Shown: positions 60,975-64,000 of the stretch, in pieces | Layout: every line of letters begins with the position of its first letter | How positions within the stretch are numbered: position 1 is the stretch's first letter | Origin: Vitellaria paradoxa | Taxonomy: Eukaryota; Streptophyta; Magnoliopsida; Ericales; Sapotaceae | Assembly: GCA_019916065.1 (NCBI GenBank) | Contig: CM034238.1 | Span: 37,477,375 to 37,541,374, forward strand | DNA: 64,000 nt | Direction of reading: 5' to 3' | Notes under the pieces: generated by a model | Told to the model about the DNA's origin: nothing | The model's database searches: none | What the model saw: the letters and a program-made list of their open reading frames with translations, nothing else | Position numbers and translations under genes: made by a program

Positions 60975-61360
60975 TTTTTTAGTAATAATCATGGTCAGAA
61001 GATGGCAGTTGTAGAGATGAGGATACTAAGGTGGATTTGCGGGATTACAAGGAAAGATAGGATTAGGAACGAGGAGATTAAGGGTAAAATAGGAATAACA
61101 ATGATTGAAGACAAGATGAGAGAAAACCGATTAAAATAATTTGGCCATGTTAGAAGACGTCCACTACAGGCACCTGTTAGAAGGTGTGAAAGTATAGAAA
61201 TTGCTAAGAGTAGGAGAGGTAGAGGAAAACCCAAGAGAAGTTGGTAAGAAGCTATCAAACATGATCTTGCCTACCTAGATTTATCAGAGGACATGACCGT
61301 AAACAGATCCATTTAGTGTCGACAAATCCAAATAGCCGACCCTACCAAAAGGCTTGGTTT
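60975..61360 (+). pseudogene. LINE (RTE-like) reverse transcriptase C-terminal remnant, copy 3
   Basis: Reads QKMAVVEMRILRWICGITRK, then RIRNEEIKGKIG, IEDKMRENRLK, stop (TAA; TAG in copy 2), FGHVRRRPLQAPVRRCE, RGRGKPKRSW, stop. Slightly better preserved than 32696-33075 (W and RGRGKPKRS kept). Confidence 0.75.
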
Positions 61361-62665
61361 GGTAACAGTATATAATCCAGCCATAGTTCAAACATATCTT
61401 AAAAATTAAAAATAAATTAACAGCCCTAAAAACCTAAAAAAATAAAAATAAAAATAAAAATTATATACATACCTGAGCAAAACTCTAATAATTTTTTTAT
61501 CTTTTTAATCTTGTGTTCTTACATTTTTTTTCTCTTTTTATATGTATAACTACATGTGAATTTACTCGAGATTCTAGACAGATTTCTAATTTTTTATTGT
61601 CCCATTAGCATGTTACTAACTTTCATATATTTAGATGGTCATATATAATATATGATAGTGCAGCTCACTAGAAGTGTTGTGGATGATCCAACTCGAGTCC
61701 GGAATCCTGCCTTGACACCGGTGTGATGCCTGCCAAGAAAACTCTGATACTTAAGTTAGTAAAATAAGAAGATTGAGAGCATATTTCGGCAGAATAACAG
61801 TAGAGTTTTGAATGTCTATACCTCCTCTGTGCATCAGAGGTGATGATATATATAGAGGGAGAGTGGACCTACATGGGCTCTATACGTGTGAGCCATATCG
61901 AACCTGAGTTCTTATCGAATCAAACTGTGCCTCGTGTACTCGCAAATCCTCATTTAGATATTTCATAATTAGTTACCCAAACTATTATTGGGCAGTCAGC
62001 ATGCTTATAGGCGGATATCACAGAACATGTTAGAGAGTGGTTATACACGTGATTCTAGCCCGACCCTACCGATTGGTCAGGACGCCCAATTAGGATGTAT
62101 CCACCGGATCGATCGAGTTCGCCAAGTTTCGATTGATTGATTGGGTCGGTCACGTTCTCTCGACTGATCTCTCACTATCAGATGCCCCCGATTCCCTCAA
62201 TCAGCAAAGAAGTCCGAGAGGAATCTATAATGGACACGATCGGTCAGGTGGTACTTTTGATCGGGTGCCCCCGATTCCACAGGGGCACTACAGAGCAATT
62301 GGGATGTGCCTTTATTACCTATGCGGTGCATTAACTGCAGAGGTACGGCGAAAGGCCGTAGCCGTTTCGCCTCCCTTCCACGTGTCACAGCCACATTGGG
62401 CGTTGTCAGAATATGTAGCGTCAATATTGGGGAGCCGTTAGATTGGTTTTTCTCGCCTTCGATCTAAGCTGTTGATTCTCAAAAATTAAAATTCAAAATT
62501 TTTTTGTCAATGCTATAAATAGGGGCACTCGGTACTGATTTCCCTTTTACGCATCCAAAATTTTGAAGTGTCCTTTGCTGCTCCCTTTTTGTCTTCGGTG
62601 CCATTTCTGACTGCCTTCTTGTCACCACTATTTGTCTTTCTGGAAGCTCTCTAAACTTGTTTCAG
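61361..62665 (+). mobile_element. Probable Gypsy-type LTR and leader, copy 3
   Basis: Matches 33076-34325. TATA box CTATAAAT at 62513-62520. The leader ends TTTCAG followed by GTAATG (donor-like site at 62665/62666); copy 2 has CAAGTAATG at this point. Ends undefined. Confidence 0.5.
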
Positions 62666-62880
62666 GTAATGAACTTTTCTACGCAACTTTGCTTAACCAT
62701 TTCCCTCATCTTTACTCTGATGTAGTGGGTGTTAGTTAGGAGTGCTTTCTTTTACTAAGAAAATCATAGGCTTCTGAACCCCATAGGATTCATGGGAACC
62801 CTAGGTACTTTAGAGCTATCGTTGGTGGTCTAATCTTTTTATCGTATTCAGTTTGTTTATGTCGGTTGTCTTTGTTTTCA

Positions 62881-63610
62881 GAAATTGAAAACATCAAGAG
62901 AGTTAGTCTATCGAGCTCTAGTAGCTCCGATAGTGACGGGCTCATTTTTTGCCGCCAACGAAACCCCATTCTTGCTAGCGTAAGCAGAAATGAAAGAGAT
63001 GACCGCATAGTTGACGCCTTCGAGCCAGGCGTAGAGGCCAAAAGGGCTCGTATAGTTACTGGTGAGGAGAAGGGCGTAGGATTCGAAGCGGAGGGGATAG
63101 GATCCACTATCTCGACCAAGAGAATGCCAAAGATAATTTCAGTTTCCTTTTGACCTGACCCTTAGACAACCGAGGAGCGAAGATTCGGCATGCTCTCCGA
63201 GATCAAGGGAGATTGCCGTTTACGAGGGTGCCTTGGTAGGGGGATTGTGTTTTCCTTTGCCAAGGCTCGTTCGAGAGATTTTATCCTGACTGAGCTTAGC
63301 CCTGGGCCAAATCCCCCCGAACAGCTGGAGGATCCTAATCGAGTGCACGATCTTCTAGAAAGTAGTCATCAGAGAAGATCTCACGGTCGACCTTTTCCTC
63401 CACTTCTACAAAGTTTGCTTCAGGTTGGTGGTATTTTTCCGTGAGGAAACATGAATTCAACTTCGTGACAGGCATGCCGACCTCCCACAAAGGATGGAAG
63501 GAGAGGTTCTTCTTCGTCTAGTGAAGTACATGGGAGTTCCAGCTATGGGAGTCTGACAAGGACAAAAGGTCCGAGTGCCTCGCCAATGGGGTCAGCCCAC
63601 TTTAAAGGGT
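62881..63610 (+). pseudogene. Gypsy-type putative transposon protein, decayed, copy 3
   Basis: Matches 34541-35270. The ATG that opens the MENIKRV frame in copy 2 is ATT here. The second frame keeps the NSWRIL tryptophan lost in copy 2 but has TAG at the tryptophan of FWKAV. The third frame keeps GWWYFSVRK and HKGWKERFFF, then two adjacent stops, then TWEFQLWESDKDKR. Confidence 0.55.
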
Positions 63611-64000
63611 ACGTTTAGGTTCCTTTTCTTTTGATTACCCTTAGTTTCTTTTTCAAAATCAAGCTGACAAGTCTAGTGTCTAGGATTCTAATCCCTCTTT
63701 CTATTTAATCAGCTTGAAAATAACCTCCGACCAGTCGAGAATAGGAGTTGATTGGTCAGGCAAAGAAGCATTATGTTAGAGGTTCTCACTTTTTAATCAC
63801 AGTAAAGAATCTCGCTTTCTACCTGCTTGGTCTCGATCTGACTAAGGAGGCCTTGGCAGGCGAACGTAAGTGGAGTGAGTTTACGTTTTTATTTTGAGGA
63901 TCACATTTATCTGCACGTTCTGAACTTAGCCTTTTCTTTTCTTTCTATAGACAGTTTTACTCCCAAAGAGCCCGATCAATTTGAGATGGCCTTTGACAAG
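63611..64000. other. 3' part of the Gypsy-type remnant, cut by the window edge
   Basis: Matches 35271-35661. No complete reading frame is seen. Confidence 0.4.

Larger units (their letters stand above)
51419..64000. repeat. Tandem segmental duplication, copy 3 (runs off the window)
   Basis: Alpha block with peptide gene, LINE tail and Gypsy-type remnant, matching copy 2 up to about 35661 when the window ends. Whether the Copia and CACTA elements follow outside cannot be seen. Confidence 0.9.

Overview
This window looks like nuclear DNA from a flowering plant, probably a dicot. It is very AT-rich and has almost no long open reading frames. It is packed with plant transposons: Copia and Gypsy remnants, a CACTA element, non-autonomous hAT elements, foldback MITEs, an Au-type SINE and an RTE-like LINE tail. 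The species cannot be fixed from the sequence alone. The only convincing host gene is a small secreted-peptide precursor of the PIP/PIP-like (PAMP-induced peptide) type, present in three tandem copies.

Layout. 1-7087 is unduplicated AT-rich DNA with a 2.3-kb hAT-like element (662-2938) and MITEs. From 7088 the window consists of three head-to-tail copies of one ancestral segment, about 27 kb long where most complete. Its order is: alpha block (peptide gene plus flanks), LINE tail, Gypsy-type remnant, AT-rich MITE/SINE stretch, Copia element, beta block. Copy 1 is 7088-23810, copy 2 is 23811-51418, and copy 3 starts at 51419 and runs off the right edge at 64000. Copy 1 has lost everything between a TA microsatellite in alpha (about 16294-16317) and the middle of the Copia element. 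Copy 2 is the fullest. Its Copia element (38411-48806) is bounded by a matching 5-bp duplication GATTT and is interrupted by a 4.5-kb CACTA element (39381-43851).

Peptide genes. Copies 1 (14849-15145) and 3 (59284-59580) encode nearly identical 98-residue precursors with a signal peptide and the motif SGPSPPGEGH. Both have a TATA box about 50 bases before the first ATG. Copy 2 (31000-31353) has lost about 470 bp, including the TATA box and upstream sequence. A 16-bp deletion directly after the GEGH codons replaces its C-terminal tail. It keeps the motif but has no recognisable promoter.

History readable from the sequence. The Copia insertion, its dead protease motif, a nonsense codon and a frameshift are shared by copies 1 and 2, so the element was already defective before the duplication. 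A second hAT-like element (20346-21084) sits in the copy-1 Copia LTR. Both copy-2 LTRs are empty at that site, so it inserted after the duplication. Nothing here encodes an intact transposase or reverse transcriptase.
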